From NCBI RefSeq assembly GCF_004210375.1, contig NC_134837.1, positions 159,691,310 to 159,755,309 of the forward strand: DNA of 64,000 nt, written 5' to 3'. Source of the stretch: Tachypleus tridentatus (Eukaryota; Arthropoda; Merostomata; Xiphosura; Limulidae). The position numbers were made by a program, and so were the translations under genes. Positions within the stretch are counted from its first letter, which is position 1, and every line of letters starts with the position of its first letter. The notes beneath the pieces were generated by a model. It ran no database searches, had not been told where the DNA came from, and saw only the letters and a list, made by a program, of their open reading frames with translations. Below, piece by piece: positions 13,001 to 24,609 of this stretch.

Positions 13001-13629
13001 ACTTTAAAAGTCACACAGAATATACTGGGTAAAATTTTTAATATTCCTCTGATAGTTCCTCTTAACATTGAATTTAATTATTCAATAAACAACGAGTCTT
13101 TAAAATTAACGTTTTATCTATGTTAGTTTTATATCATATAATAAATGATGCATATACAGCCCTTTCAAATGTATCCACATACTTAGATTCGTTACACAAG
13201 CAAAACATTTTAATCATACTAAAAATAAAAATTTAAATGTTAATTTATTGTTAGGACTTCCTCTACAGAAACACAAATCGGGAACGTTTTTGAGTTTTAA
13301 CGAGATTAATCAAAAGATCTTACCATTACATCTGCAGAAATTAAGCTACTTAAAAAAATAAAACGAAAAGTACTAGTAGTACCACTAGTACTAACACCTA
13401 TAAATTACTAACAAGTTCAAATTGCATGCAATAAAGTTACAACTTAAAACTTACCTTACACTGTTACAGTAAGAACTTTCTATATGTAAACACGCCACAA
13501 TATCACAGTTTATAATACTAGCTTCAATACTATTACTGTAACATTAATAATTATTACAAACTCTTTTTATTCGTAAAGGAACTAAAAATAAAAATAAAAT
13601 CTATAATATTAATATCGCAATTACTTACT
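10039..13629. other. C-over-G skewed presumed intron of GSKIP
   Basis: No coding region recognised. The + strand is clearly richer in C than G: line 10141-10200 has 16 C and 5 G, line 11461-11520 has 12 C and 2 G. This is what a long minus-strand transcript would show. A near-palindrome built on AGTACTAGTxGTACC lies at about 13369-13393. Confidence 0.4.
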
Positions 13630-13820
13630 TAGCTTCGGAAAAACTGTAAAACAACTTCTAAATAACTGTTTGCAAACGAAGTTCTTGATATATTTCACCA
13701 CCCAGAACTTATTCACATATTTCCAATTTCACAACCTTTCTAATGGAATGATCTGTTAACTTTCACTCTATCGTCAACTTCAAATCGTATTTTATAATCC
13801 AACAAACAATATTCTACGAC
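13627..13820 (-). promoter_or_regulatory. candidate noncoding first exon/promoter of GSKIP
   Basis: On the minus strand a consensus donor (CTAA then GTAAGT) ends a possible exon at 13629. The C-over-G skew that marks 0.4-13.7 kb stops near here, and repeat-rich DNA begins beyond 14.2 kb. No TATA box or initiator can be asserted. This is inference from composition and one splice motif. Confidence 0.25.
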
Positions 13821-14198
13821 CTATCGATATATGTGCTCCTTACTAATATTTTTAGTAGTGGCATCTGGTGGGAGATAAGTTTTATGACGAACTAATTATA
13901 TAAGAGGTAATATCTTACTTGTTAATAAATTAATTATGGTAATGTATATATTCATTTGAAACGAGATACATAAGACGTAATTTATTGTTTATTTAAGTTC
14001 TTATTGTAACATGAGATTACAAGTACTTCGTACATTTGATTATAACTTAACAGAATATATTATATTTAAGGACAAGAAGCTTATTAGTCCATTCAGGTTG
14101 TCTCATCCAGTAACAAAAATAAACAAAAACAAACAAGCAAAAACCAACTTAATGTTAATTCCTGTCAAGGAAGTATTTTTCAATTCTTCTTTTGAACT

Positions 14199-14453
14199 GG
14201 ACCCGATATGGCAAGATAGTTAAGGCGCTCGACTCTTATTATTAGGGTCGTTGGTTTGAATCCCTGACACCAAACATGCCCGCCTTTTCAGCCGTAAGAG
14301 CGTTATAATGTTACGGTTAATCCCACTATTCGTTAGTAAAAGAGTAGCTTAAGAGCTAAGTGTAAGGTGATGATAACTAGATGCCTTAAGATTCTAGTTT
14401 AGAGACGACTAGCGCAGATAGCCCTTGTGTAGCTTTGCGCGGAATTCCAAAAC
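14199..14453 (+). mobile_element. SINE A, near full length, diverged
   Basis: tRNA-like head (ATGGCAAGATAGTTAAGGCG, box A region; GGTTTGAATCC, box B), then the family body (CCCACTATTCGTTAGTAAAA) and tail (AGCTTTGCGCGGAATTCC). It is the leftmost SINE A copy in the window. Confidence 0.9.
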
Positions 14454-14689
14454 ACATCTTTTAGCCTTTTTCCATCTGCTGCATCCACTAATTCTAAAGG
14501 AAAACCATTTGCAAAGTCCAAAGTACCTGTTGAAAATCTAAAGTTTTCCTACCTGAATCTTATCCTATTAATAGTTATATTGGTATCCCCTTGTCCTACC
14601 ATTATCACTATCAAGTACGAAAAGAGATGATGTATCAACTCTATAATTCAGTTAACGATTTCAAACAATCTTATAGGTGAAAACGAGAT

Positions 14690-16390
14690 TGAACAAGATG
14701 ACTGCATTAATTCTGAGCTTGTTAAGAAAAAAACTGGGAAGTTTAAGGAAGGATTAGGCTCCTAGAACAGATGATATTTACCCAGCGGTTTTGAAGGAGG
14801 TTAAAAATTTAATATGTGAGCCACTTGCACTATTTTGTATCAGTCGTTTAATACTGGGCAGGATCGTTTTTTGTTTGCTTTTTTAATTTTGCGCAAAGCT
14901 ACACGAGCGCTATCTGCGTTAGCCGTCCCTAGAGGGAATGTAGCTCGTCATCACCACTTTCCTCTAATTCTTCGGCTACTCTTTTACCAAAGAATAATGG
15001 GATTGAATATCACATTATAACGCCTCTACGGCTGAAAGGACCAGCATGTTTGGTGCGACAGGGTTTTGAACCCGCCACCCTAATATTACTGAGTAGGTAC
15101 CATATGATTGGAAATTAGGTAGTGTAACTTCTCTTTTCAAACGAGGTGATAAAATTTTCCCAGTAATTATAGAACCATTAGCCTTCCATCAGTTGCGGGA
15201 TTTTTTTTTTTTTTTGAAAGTCTTATAATTGATAAAAGCTGTTTTATAAAGTCGTTTAAACAAAGTTTAGAATTTTATTGGATAGTTAACATCATTTCAA
15301 TAAGAAAAAACATTTTGACTTTCTTTCAAACTGTTACTATTTACGTAAATGAGAATAACACTGAAGATTTGATGTATCTGGATTTTTAGAAAGCATTTGA
15401 CAAGGTGCCATGTAAAAGGTTTGTAAAAATATTTATATAGGAAAATGGGATGAGAGCTAAATTAATAGATAAATGGCTGGATGGAAGAAAACAGAGGGCT
15501 ATTATAAATGGAGCTCATTCAAACCACATTAATGTCAAAAGTGGGGTACCTCAGAGCTCAGTCTTAATACCTTTGGCGTTTTTGAATTACATCAATGTAA
15601 TATATGAAAGAATGGTCAATAATATACTTATATTTGTTGATGATATTAAAGTTTTGGATGTTGTTGTCTGTGAGGAGAATGCTACTGCTACGTTAATAAG
15701 GGATTAACGTGTCATAGTTGGTTTTAATTGCAGTAAATACAAGATAATGCGTGTGGATTATTAAAATTTGGTTAGAACTATTCTTAACGGCATTATGAAA
15801 GAGATATTTTAGGCAATCTAAGCAATGTGTTGTTGCTAGTGGTACGGCATATAGAAGTTTAAGTTGCATTTAAAGAAATATTGAATGCAATGCAAATCTA
15901 GACAGGTTAAAATTTTGTTGTATAGGTCGTTATTCAGGCCACATTTGCACTATTGTCTTCAGTCTTGAGCTCCTTACCTTAGGAAGAGCATTTATTTGTC
16001 AGTGAAGTTCGGAGGAGGGCTACTAGAATGGTGTCTGGACTGGAGGTTATCATACAATAAAAGGCTAAGATATCTGAGATTGTTTTCTTTTGAAGAAATA
16101 AGAGTTAGAGAGGATTTGATTGAATTGTCTAAGATTGTAAAAGAAATTGATAGTGTTTATGCATCATATTTTTTCATACTTGTCAGTTAGAATAGAAGAA
16201 CTAGGGGACACAAATATAAATTTTGGTAGGTAGGAGTCATCTTCAGCTAAGACAGTTTTATTTTTCAAACAGGATGGTTGACATTTGGTAGGAGATGCCT
16301 TTGAATGTTGTGGAAACAGTAAATTTAAGTGTGCTTAATATAAAACTTGATAAATATATGAATGATAAGCACTGGCTCTAACTTTTTCTC
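14690..16390 (+). pseudogene. LINE reverse transcriptase relic (LINE A) with nested SINE
   Basis: Non-LTR retrotransposon ORF2 fragments lie in the expected order. They are DDIYPAVLKE (14770-14810); then, after a nested SINE, YDWKLGSVTSLFKRGDK (about 15100-15160); KAFDKVPCKRF (about 15391-15423); and WLDGRKQRAIING with KSGVPQSSVL in one open stretch (15450-15707). The catalytic box reads FVDD at 15633-15644, where active elements usually have FADD or YADD. C-terminal RPHLHYC, YNKRLRYLRLFSFEE and REDLIELSKIVKEIDSV follow up to 16165, and LDKYMNDKHW near the 3' end. Several stops and frameshifts (for example DF-stop-KAFDK) show it is dead. Its tail is related to the relic at 7570-8290. Confidence 0.85.
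14863..15086 (-). mobile_element. SINE A nested inside LINE A
   Basis: Reverse-oriented SINE A: tail TTTTGCGCAAAGCTACACGAG first, then the body, then the head ending GGGTTTTGAACCCGCCACCC. It is flanked by TACTGGGCAGG (14852-14862) and TACTGAGTAGG (15087-15097), which match at 9 of 11 positions. LINE reading resumes directly after it, so it inserted after the LINE. Confidence 0.9.
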
Positions 16391-16429
16391 AAAATTTATT
16401 TATTAATAGTTTTAGTTTAGTGTAGAAAA

Positions 16430-17130
16430 TTGAACAGGTTAAATGGATGAATATGTTCCATAGTATTCCAAAAAATTAAGTTATTTTAAATATTTCAATC
16501 AGATCCCCTTGTAAACTGTCTTTTTTTTCAAGGTAAAACAATTTTAAATACCATACTCTGTTCGGGCGTGACAACTTTCCCATTCTTCGTATTAATCTAG
16601 CAGCCATTTTTTGAATCTTCTCCAATGATACAAAAAACCAAGACTAAACACAGTAATCAAAATTAGATCTAAAAGTGACTTATACAATGACATTATAAAC
16701 TCTTTAGACTTTAAATAAAACTTAGAATCCTATTACCCTTACCATATGAACAGTGTACTGCTTGGAAGGCTGTAATAGATTGATCAACCAAAGCAGCAAG
16801 ACTATTTTCTTCAATACATTGTAAATATTTTTTATATCAAAATTAGATATATAATTTCAATTATGATAATTTACATGCGTTCAGTTACATTTATTATAAT
16901 TAAAATCCAATCTCGACCAATACACCAAGTAATTAGTAAAAAAGTAATATTCTCCTCGCAGCAAGCAATACCCAATAACTTACTATAAACATCAAATGTA
17001 AACGTGTTAATAAGTCTCTCATAGGCACTTTATCGGATGACCTCTGAAAATCCACATGTACCAGATTCATACTTTTACCCACATCTATGAAAGCCCTAAT
17101 ATCTTCAAAGAATGTTAAAAAAGTTATTAA
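16430..17130 (-). pseudogene. LINE reverse transcriptase relic (LINE B)
   Basis: Read on the minus strand: VHVDFQRSSDKVPMR (about 17035-17080), the conserved block before the catalytic site, preceded by AFIDVGKSMNL; then after a gap KIQKMAARLIRRMGKLSRP (about 16560-16625) and LFYLEKKDSLQGDLIEIFKI (about 16495-16555), the C-terminal region. The central catalytic portion is missing or scrambled. The family is non-LTR (CR1/Jockey-like), but the blocks differ enough from LINE A to suggest a second subfamily. It points toward LINE A and the two 3' ends nearly touch. Confidence 0.75.
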
Positions 17131-17660
17131 ACCAGATATTCCCTATTAAACCCACTTTGACAATTCAACAAGTTTAAAACGTTGTTAAATTAATTTGCAA
17201 AGCATCAGTTATTATATTTTAAATACTTTTCTCTCCTCTAATGTAAGATTAATAAGCCTTTAATGTGGTCTTCTTGTTTTATCATGTTCCCATCTAGAAA
17301 CTGTTTAAGGTTAGGTATATTACTTGAATCTCCATTTCTTCTCAGATGATTAATCAATATTAATAACCCTCGGTTCGTGATGAAGGCACCAACGATTAAT
17401 TAACATTTAAATTTTGGATGATATTAACAAATCGATAAATAAAACATTAATATTTAAGTTATTATGTACAAAGAATTGTCCACTGTTTAAGTACCTAAGT
17501 ATGGCAGAACTACCTCATGAAAGTTATAGTTAATTCGTGAGTGGCAAAACGTCCGTAAATGAAATATATGAAGAGAGAAAAGTTATCCTAATATAGCAAA
17601 AAAAGACCAACAAAAAACGCAATAATTGTATATTTTATTATCTTACAATACATGTGTTTT

Positions 17661-17784
17661 GTTGTTTTTTGAATTAAGCACAAAGCTACACAAGGGGCAA
17701 TCCGTGCTCTGCCCACCACAGTTATCGAAACCCGGTTTTTGGCGTTGTAAGTACGCAGACATACCGCTGAGCCACTGAGGGGTC
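17661..17784 (-). mobile_element. SINE B copy
   Basis: A second tRNA-derived family of about 120 bp. On the minus strand the head reads CCTCAGTGGCTCAGCGGTAT (box A) and GGTTTCGATAAC (box B), and the tail reads GTGTAGCTTTGTGCTTAATTC. It shares only short tail motifs with SINE A. Confidence 0.85.
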
Positions 17785-19642
17785 TGTACATTTGAGTCTA
17801 TTATAAATGTAGTTATACCTTGAAATATCATGTTAAGAATTAGAATGAACAGTTATACACAGAAACAGCTAAAAAATACAGGACGATCTCTACTGGACTC
17901 GCATAATTCTTCACTAGTATAGACTAATCCCAACTGTTGTTGATGCATCTAAGAACAGTTGAGAAAAGCTAGAGGTACTACTGGTAAATGATTTTTGTCT
18001 TTCCAAGTTGTTTCCACAGCAGATGAAACCGTAGAAACAAAATAGTGAATAACGTAATTAACGGAGAAGTTGTAAGCCTCTTCATAAGGGAAGATGAGCA
18101 GTCAAGGATCATGAAGAAATCAGGGCTGTCAGAATCCACAAACGAACCATCGCTAATGTGGACCACTCCCTCAAATATTTAATGTAATTCATTTTCCGAA
18201 ATAATTGTATTCAATTAAGAGTTAAAACGAAGTGGAAGATTCTGGTTCCACTTTTCTGACTATCTAAAAGGAATCAGACAACTAAATATAGGTGAAGGAG
18301 CTTTGTAATAGCTCAAATGATCGGCTGAGATGTCAGTTACAGCATCTTGATCTTGTCAGAGTTATCAATGGTTAAAACAGCAACTTGACTGAAGGATCAA
18401 TGACTGAAAGGAAGTAAAATTACTTATTTTCAGAGCTATCGAGTGATCTAAGGGTTAGTTTTGTTTAAACTACGTTCAGTTATTTTCATCTGATCATTAC
18501 AAAGCTAAGACACTTTGATAATAACAAGATTAATGGAACTGAAAGGATGTTATGATCCTCATTTACTGAGTATAAGAAAAATTTTCAGTGGTGGTATTTA
18601 TCTTTGACACCTTGCAAGATACATTCACAGTAATCATGTAATCAGGATGGCTGATGTTATTTAAATGCAACCACTTACAGTTGGAAGGACTGATAATTAT
18701 TGCTAAAACCCCTAATACATTTGAAGGTTAGAAGGATATTGTAATTTTAGCTTCCCAAACACTCATATATTAGATTTTGTATTGAACATTTTCAGAATGA
18801 TGTTAATGTAAAACTACCAGAACTTGTATATAGGTAAGAAAAATGTTTATATAGCCTATACGCACAAGTACATACGTGGCTTCCACGTGAGCTGTTGTGT
18901 GAGTTGTGTTCTTAATAAACATATATTATGAAACAGATCACTATAAATATAAATGAGAAAGTCCTTTTCTCACTGGATTTTACTTTTATCTTTTGTTCTG
19001 TGACATGGGTGTAATGGATGGATTGATCCACGAGTGGTTGTGTAATATTGTGATAATTTGTGGCTATCTCAATGAGTAATTGATTTTTGTTCTGTGGGGT
19101 ATATAATGTATTTATGCTCTAACAGGCTGAAGATGCTATGATCTATACTGTATCGGACAACATGGATATTAATAGAAGTAACCTATATTGATTACTATGA
19201 TAAATGGAACACCTGCCAGAAGCAGCATGTACAACGCTATTACAATATGTATAATATATTGTTATTTGTATATCATAATCATATATAAGAATGTTGCCAT
19301 TATTTATCAACAACCTAATGGCAATATATGTGGATCAATAGATATTTTTGTGCCATTACATATATGGGTAAATGTTGCATGAAGATATTCATGAGCATTG
19401 CAATACATAAGTGATTCAAATACACAAACAACATGTCTGTCAAGCAACGTGTGAAAGATAATAAAAGATTTGAGCACAATATTAAGAAACCGAGATATAA
19501 AGTAAAGAGTGATATTAATGACCTGTTAATTATTGCCGGAAGATAGAATACATCCAATGTTTGGATTATTGACGGCTTTCAAAAAAAAAAAAACTTTTGT
19601 TTTTAATAATACAATATTTGGAAAGTAATAGATATCTGTTGA
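17785..19642. other. unique AT-rich DNA, nothing recognised
   Basis: Short ORFs such as the one at 17978-18166 (-) show no family similarity that I recognise. Confidence 0.4.
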
Positions 19643-20001
19643 AAGGGCCCGGCATGGCCAAGTGTATTAAGGCGTTCGACTCGTAATCCACGGGTCGCGG
19701 GTTCGAATCCCGGTCGTACCAAACATGCTCGCCCTTTCAGCCGTGGGGGTGTTATAATGTGACGGTTAATCCCACTATTTGTTGGTAAAAGAGTAGCCCA
19801 AAAGTTGGCGGTGGGTGGTGATGACTAGCTGCCTTCCCTCTAGTCTTACACTGCTAAATTAGGGACGGCCAGCGCAGATAGCCCTCGAGTAGCTTTGCGC
19901 GAAATTCTTCGGATTTACAATACTAAAGTCAAGGGTTAGATTCACCTCGGTAGACAGCAGATAGCCCAATATGGCCTTGCTGTAAGAAAAACACACACAC
20001 G
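19643..20001 (+). mobile_element. chimeric SINE: full SINE A joined to SINE C body and tail
   Basis: SINE A runs from GGCCCGGCATGGCC (19647) to GCGCGAAATTC (19908). It continues without a gap into the anticodon-side half and body of SINE C (CGGATTTACAATACTAAAGT, then GGGTTAGATTCACC, then CTTGCTGTAAGAAAAACAC). A 7-bp CTGTTGA flanks the whole composite (19636-19642 and 20002-20008), which suggests it moved as one unit. The short duplication leaves independent insertion possible. Confidence 0.75.
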
Positions 20002-20314
20002 CTGTTGACAAAATAATAGTAATAGGTGAGTTCATACTGTGTATAAAGAAAACAGCATTACAAGGTGTATTTGGAAACTATAGTGAAAATACTTTTGATT
20101 GGACCATATAAAATATTTAGTAGTTGTATAAGTTATCTCAGGAGTGTGAATTACACATACACTAGCTGACATATCATACCAAAAATAAATTTGGTATACC
20201 CAGTTTTCCATTTTATGATGTGGTATGTTCTATCATGCAGATTTAAATATTTTATGATGATATAGTTCTACTAAGTATTTTATTAGCATTTACATTTGCT
20301 TCCATACAAACGGT

Positions 20315-20374
20315 AGGCAAAGCACAGACAGTCCATTGTGCAACTTTGTAATTAATTACAAAGAAACAAACAAA
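20315..20374 (+). mobile_element. SINE B tail fragment
   Basis: GGCAAAGCACAGACAGTCCA followed by TTGTGCAACTTTGTAATTAA matches the SINE B body and tail. The tRNA head is missing. Confidence 0.6.
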
Positions 20375-21800
20375 TCTATACAAAATGCAGTTAAAGCACA
20401 TGCTTTCAGATATGGCATGAAGAAGAAAATAACAAGCATTCAGACTTGCTTTGAAGTTGTTCCAACCTGTAGTAAACTTGCATCTGAAAGAATTCTTACA
20501 GGGATGAGATGATTGTGATGATGGATTCCCATGATCGCAAGCTATAGTTGGTATAAAAGTACTTTCAGTTATTCTCGAAAGAAAGCCTTTACAGGGTTAT
20601 TTTTGTACTTCCCAAATGGGCTCAAGTTTTGTTTTTATAACAATTGGTAATGATGGAAGAGATATCGGCTACAGGTAGCTGCATTACCTGTTGCCACTTA
20701 TATGAATTCGTTTAAACCAGAAATGTTGGCTGGCCAAATGCATAACCCTCACAAAACTTGAAGGATGGATCATTCATAGGTAAACGATTTATTGCCTACA
20801 GTTGATACACACATACATGAGTATATACAAGTATTTAAAAATAGCACTTGAACTTCTGAGCAGTCAGAGTCAAGTTGACTATAGATTTTTCAATCCTGAG
20901 TTTTGGCTTTTATGATCAAATTAATTCTATGGGTTATTTTGACTTAACTGGACTAGCCAGAGGTTTCACACACATTCATTCTACTACCCCTCTACCTGTA
21001 ATCTCACATGAAGTATTCAAATTTGTTCGATGACAAAAGTACCAAAAGCTGGGAAGTCTCTAAGCCTAACTACTTCTGATGTAGATCTTATTGAACAGAA
21101 TATTCTGTTCAATGGGTAATACATTTCTTCACATTTTGCAAGTTAAGTTTCGTGAATACTGAATACACCTGGAAAAACGGTATATTTGGAAGTACTAAAT
21201 AGGCTATTCTGATTGCTTAAGTATACCATTAACACTAGCATCTATGTACATGGACTTTTCTCCATGACTATCGCAGTGTAACGATGACCCTCAAACTACC
21301 ACCGTATGCAATAACTGCTTATCAAGATTGTACACGATTGTTACCATTTTAGAAGCCTCTGAATTTACAATGTGGTATACAAAACATATTAGGTGTCTCT
21401 TTTTCTTTCTTGTTTATGTAAGAAACATTTCAACTTCACCTACAATGCGTGCATTTTATCACATATTATGTTCATTGTTGTAGAAGTTATTAATTCTAAT
21501 AATTGTGTCTAGATATAATACGTACTAAACTTTAATATCAGTATACTGTTCTCAAGATATAAAGCATTTGACACTGCTGTAGAGAATTTTCTTGTATGAA
21601 TTTCTGGTGAGTTAGTCAGTGAAAATTAAATTTGTTTTCCTTTTCTCACGCAAAAATGTACAGAATGTTACTGCACTACGTTCCATTACAACAGTTTGAA
21701 TGCAAGTATGCATTTCATTTCTGTCTGTAGAGTATTTTCTCAAACACTTGAAATCTTTTGGTCTCCATTAATAAATATTCGATAATTTTGTTGTCCTTCA
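20375..21800. other. unique DNA with a long perfect palindrome
   Basis: No gene recognised. A 22-bp perfect palindrome lies at 21091-21112. Confidence 0.4.
21091..21112. repeat. 22-bp perfect palindrome
   Basis: Half-site TTGAACAGAAT followed by its exact reverse complement ATTCTGTTCAA with no spacer. Confidence 0.9.
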
Positions 21801-23990
21801 TGGCCAAAGAGAAGCTTCAATCAATACCCACCATTGTTTCTATTTCCGCCAATGAGTGACTGAGACCGAAACCTTTTATTCCACTATTTGGTATTGCCCT
21901 CACTCACCGAAATCCTGGCCAATGGATGGAGCCTGACCCTTTCAGCAAGGATTGAGTCCATGGAAGTTAATGGATTTAAAAGAAAGGGAAGATAAATTAT
22001 GTGCTTGCAAAGCAAAACCACACAGTAGTTCCCTAAATATATTACCTCAAAAATCTATAGAGAAAATGGCCATGTTGATACAATGAAATTGTTATGGATT
22101 TTGCACTAATATAGATAGCATCATATATACATACCATCCTCTGTGTATTTTTTACATACTGAATGTGAAACTGAGATTCACGGAACTGTGTGCAAACTGG
22201 AGGATTATAGAAAGCTCTGATAAGACGACAGCTTCGGTAAAATTCTTTAGCCAAAGCACAAACAACTCATAGCCCAGTATGGAATGAATGAGGATAAACT
22301 AAATTTAAAGTAAAAACTGTCTATCTACTTTCAAATAATCGGAATAAAGAACGCAGGAGGTGTCCAATGCCATATTACACTCGACTTAAGTTGTTGTTTC
22401 ATGAAGAGTAACTGTTAGCTTGTTATCAAAGAGAAATCCTAATGACTTAGCTTAATATACCAAGAAACTTACTAATGAACATCCTAGATGAACCTTTGGA
22501 TTAGAAATGTATGACAATGATTTACAATGATGGAAATTAAAAACTGTGTACAGCCAGTTCTTGGTAAGCGAGTTGTAAGATCAATAGGGGAAGGGACATG
22601 TAATTCCCATCAAACCTCAAATTTTGTCCCACACGAGTAGAAGAGTTGGCGGAAGTGAATCTCATTCAATATTCTCTGTGTTTATATGTCTGGTTTGCTG
22701 GGCTCTGACTCTATCTTTCTAAAAGAGTATGAGGTGGTAAAGTTAGAGAATTTCTAGAAAGTTTGTTTGTTGCATGAGGGCTCTCTGCGCTAGCCGTTCC
22801 TAATTTAGCAGTGTAAGACTAGAGAGAAGGCAGCTAGTTATCACCACCCACTGCCAACTTTTGAACTACTCTTTTACTAACGAATAGTGGGATTGATCGT
22901 CACATTATAACGCCCCACGGCTGAAAGGTATGTTGTAGAAAGTAATCCACGTTCTTTGTTAAGTTCATCTTGATTCCTTACAGTCAATGATCCATTACAG
23001 ATAAAGTTAATATGGGAAGCGCACTGAGCCCTTAGTTTAAGTAAATTTCAGCAGCATGTAATCTGACAGTATTTCCAAAGAGTCATTAATAAAGGGTAAG
23101 TAATTAAAGTAGAATCAATCCCCTGAAATAGTTACAAAAAGATAACATTAACTATTTCGCCAATCTATATCCAAATGATGACAAAGTGATCTTTGACACG
23201 GAAGTCATCATCTTCCTTCCAAGAAATGCAAGGGGAGGAAAATGAACAGTATAACAGATAAATGGTAATACAAGCCTAGCATGAAGCATGTAGATTGGCA
23301 TGATCTCCGTGTTTAATAGATATATATCATGATAAAAAAAGTTCCACAGATCTACGTCCCATCTATAAAACTCTCTCATTAAGGTGGACCATGTTTATTC
23401 AAATTTCCTACGATAACCAAAGGAGTTTAAAACTGCTTGACATCATCATCAAAGTCCATATGATTAAAATTATCTCCCAGTGACAAGTAGACAAAATACA
23501 TAGAGTGATGGTATACTCAATGAAGACATGGATAGCAACAATCTTCATTGATATATTGAGTGGAATATGCGGTCATATTATTCTTCCATAAACAAGTCAA
23601 TCACGCAACCTTTTCTTTGTTACTAGTAAAACTTGCAAGTTTCAGAATTTTTTCTTGTAAAAGAGAAATATGTATGGCAATAATTTATGGCAAAGCCTCA
23701 GTGTACTTTGTACTAACATGAAAACCTTGAAATCTTCATTGCATAACTATAATATTTATATTAGCTTTGATTTTCAACCAACTCTTTTAGTTTTCATGAT
23801 TGTAATTCTATCTACATTTTTATCCTCTGCTCCTTGTCTCTTACTAGTTTATTTTGAGCATTACCGAGAGTAAGGCAGATGGAAAATAGTGTAGTTGATA
23901 TAGTGTCTGTAACTGAATCTAGCTATTGTGGGTTTTTCTCCAGTGCAACTAACACTGATAAAAGAACAATAACAAGTGTTTTTGATTGTC
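21800..23990 (-). pseudogene. LINE relic with endonuclease and RT remnants (LINE D)
   Basis: On the minus strand, stitched across frameshifts, the apurinic endonuclease domain of a Jockey-like LINE is visible. It includes KIVAIHVFIEYTITLCIF (about 23500-23560), then TPLVIVGNLNKHGPP (about 23390-23440, matching the usual GDFNxH motif), then DDFRVKDHFVII (about 23175-23210, matching the family's DHFPI motif). Further on come RT C-terminal traces around 22150-22260 (RAFYNPPVCTQ, where GAFRTSPV is typical). A SINE A copy interrupts it at 22761-22935. The open frames at 22042-22254 and 23152-23379 are pieces of this. It is very degraded and the subfamily is uncertain. Confidence 0.6.
22761..22935 (-). 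mobile_element. SINE A, head truncated, nested in LINE D
   Basis: Tail and body present (TGCGCTAGCCGTTCCTAATT; AACGAATAGTGGGATTGA). The copy stops at GGCTGAAAGG, so the tRNA head is absent. TAGAAAGT flanks it at 22755-22762 and 22936-22943. Confidence 0.85.
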
Positions 23991-24490
23991 AAAACCACTG
24001 AAACGATGAAGTAATCAGAGAGAACTTGGAATGTATAGCTAGATTTTAGATTGCAAGTTACCTGTGCTTGAAAATATTAAAACCCTTGTCTTTTGTACTT
24101 AGATTAAATTAATTGCTCGTGTACTCTCGTTTAATACTTCAAACAGAATTTTGTTACATAAATAAAATATAACTTATTTTACATAAAATAAAAATATTTC
24201 TGAAATCTATTTGTTTATTTTGGCTTTATGGCATGTTTTTTGTTTTCTAGAGAATACTTAATTGACTAACAGTTTTGACAACAGGATTTTTCTCATAAAA
24301 CTCTGTATTCTTGTACAGTTAGAGTTTCTGGGAATTTGTGCAATGCGAAACGTTTAGTTATTTTGCTTAATGTGATTTTTTTTTCATTTCGAGATAATAT
24401 CACTTATGATTTTAACACTTCATTTTAGAAGTAAATAAATAGAAAATACCACACAGAAGAAACCACAATTATTAACGACTTGCCGTTTCT

Positions 24491-24609
24491 CGTTTGTTTG
24501 ATGTAAACCACAAAATTACACAGAGGGTTATCTGTATTTTGCCCACCTCAAGTAATGAAGCTTTTAGCGTTATAAACCCTCAGACATTTCGGTGAGCCAT
24601 TGGAAGGTC
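24491..24609 (-). mobile_element. SINE B copy, diverged
   Basis: Order on + : CACAAAATTACACAG, GGTTATCTGTATTTTGCCCA, TTTTAGCGTTATAAACCCTC, GGTGAGCCATTGGAAGG. This matches reverse-oriented SINE B with many substitutions. Confidence 0.7.

Noticed and set aside
19647-19725. Genuine tRNA-Thr gene
   Set aside because: The tRNA-like head continues directly into the SINE body, has mismatched arms and is repeated about 20 times.
23670-23873. Plus-strand 67-codon ORF
   Set aside because: It lies antisense to the LINE D relic and has no family features.
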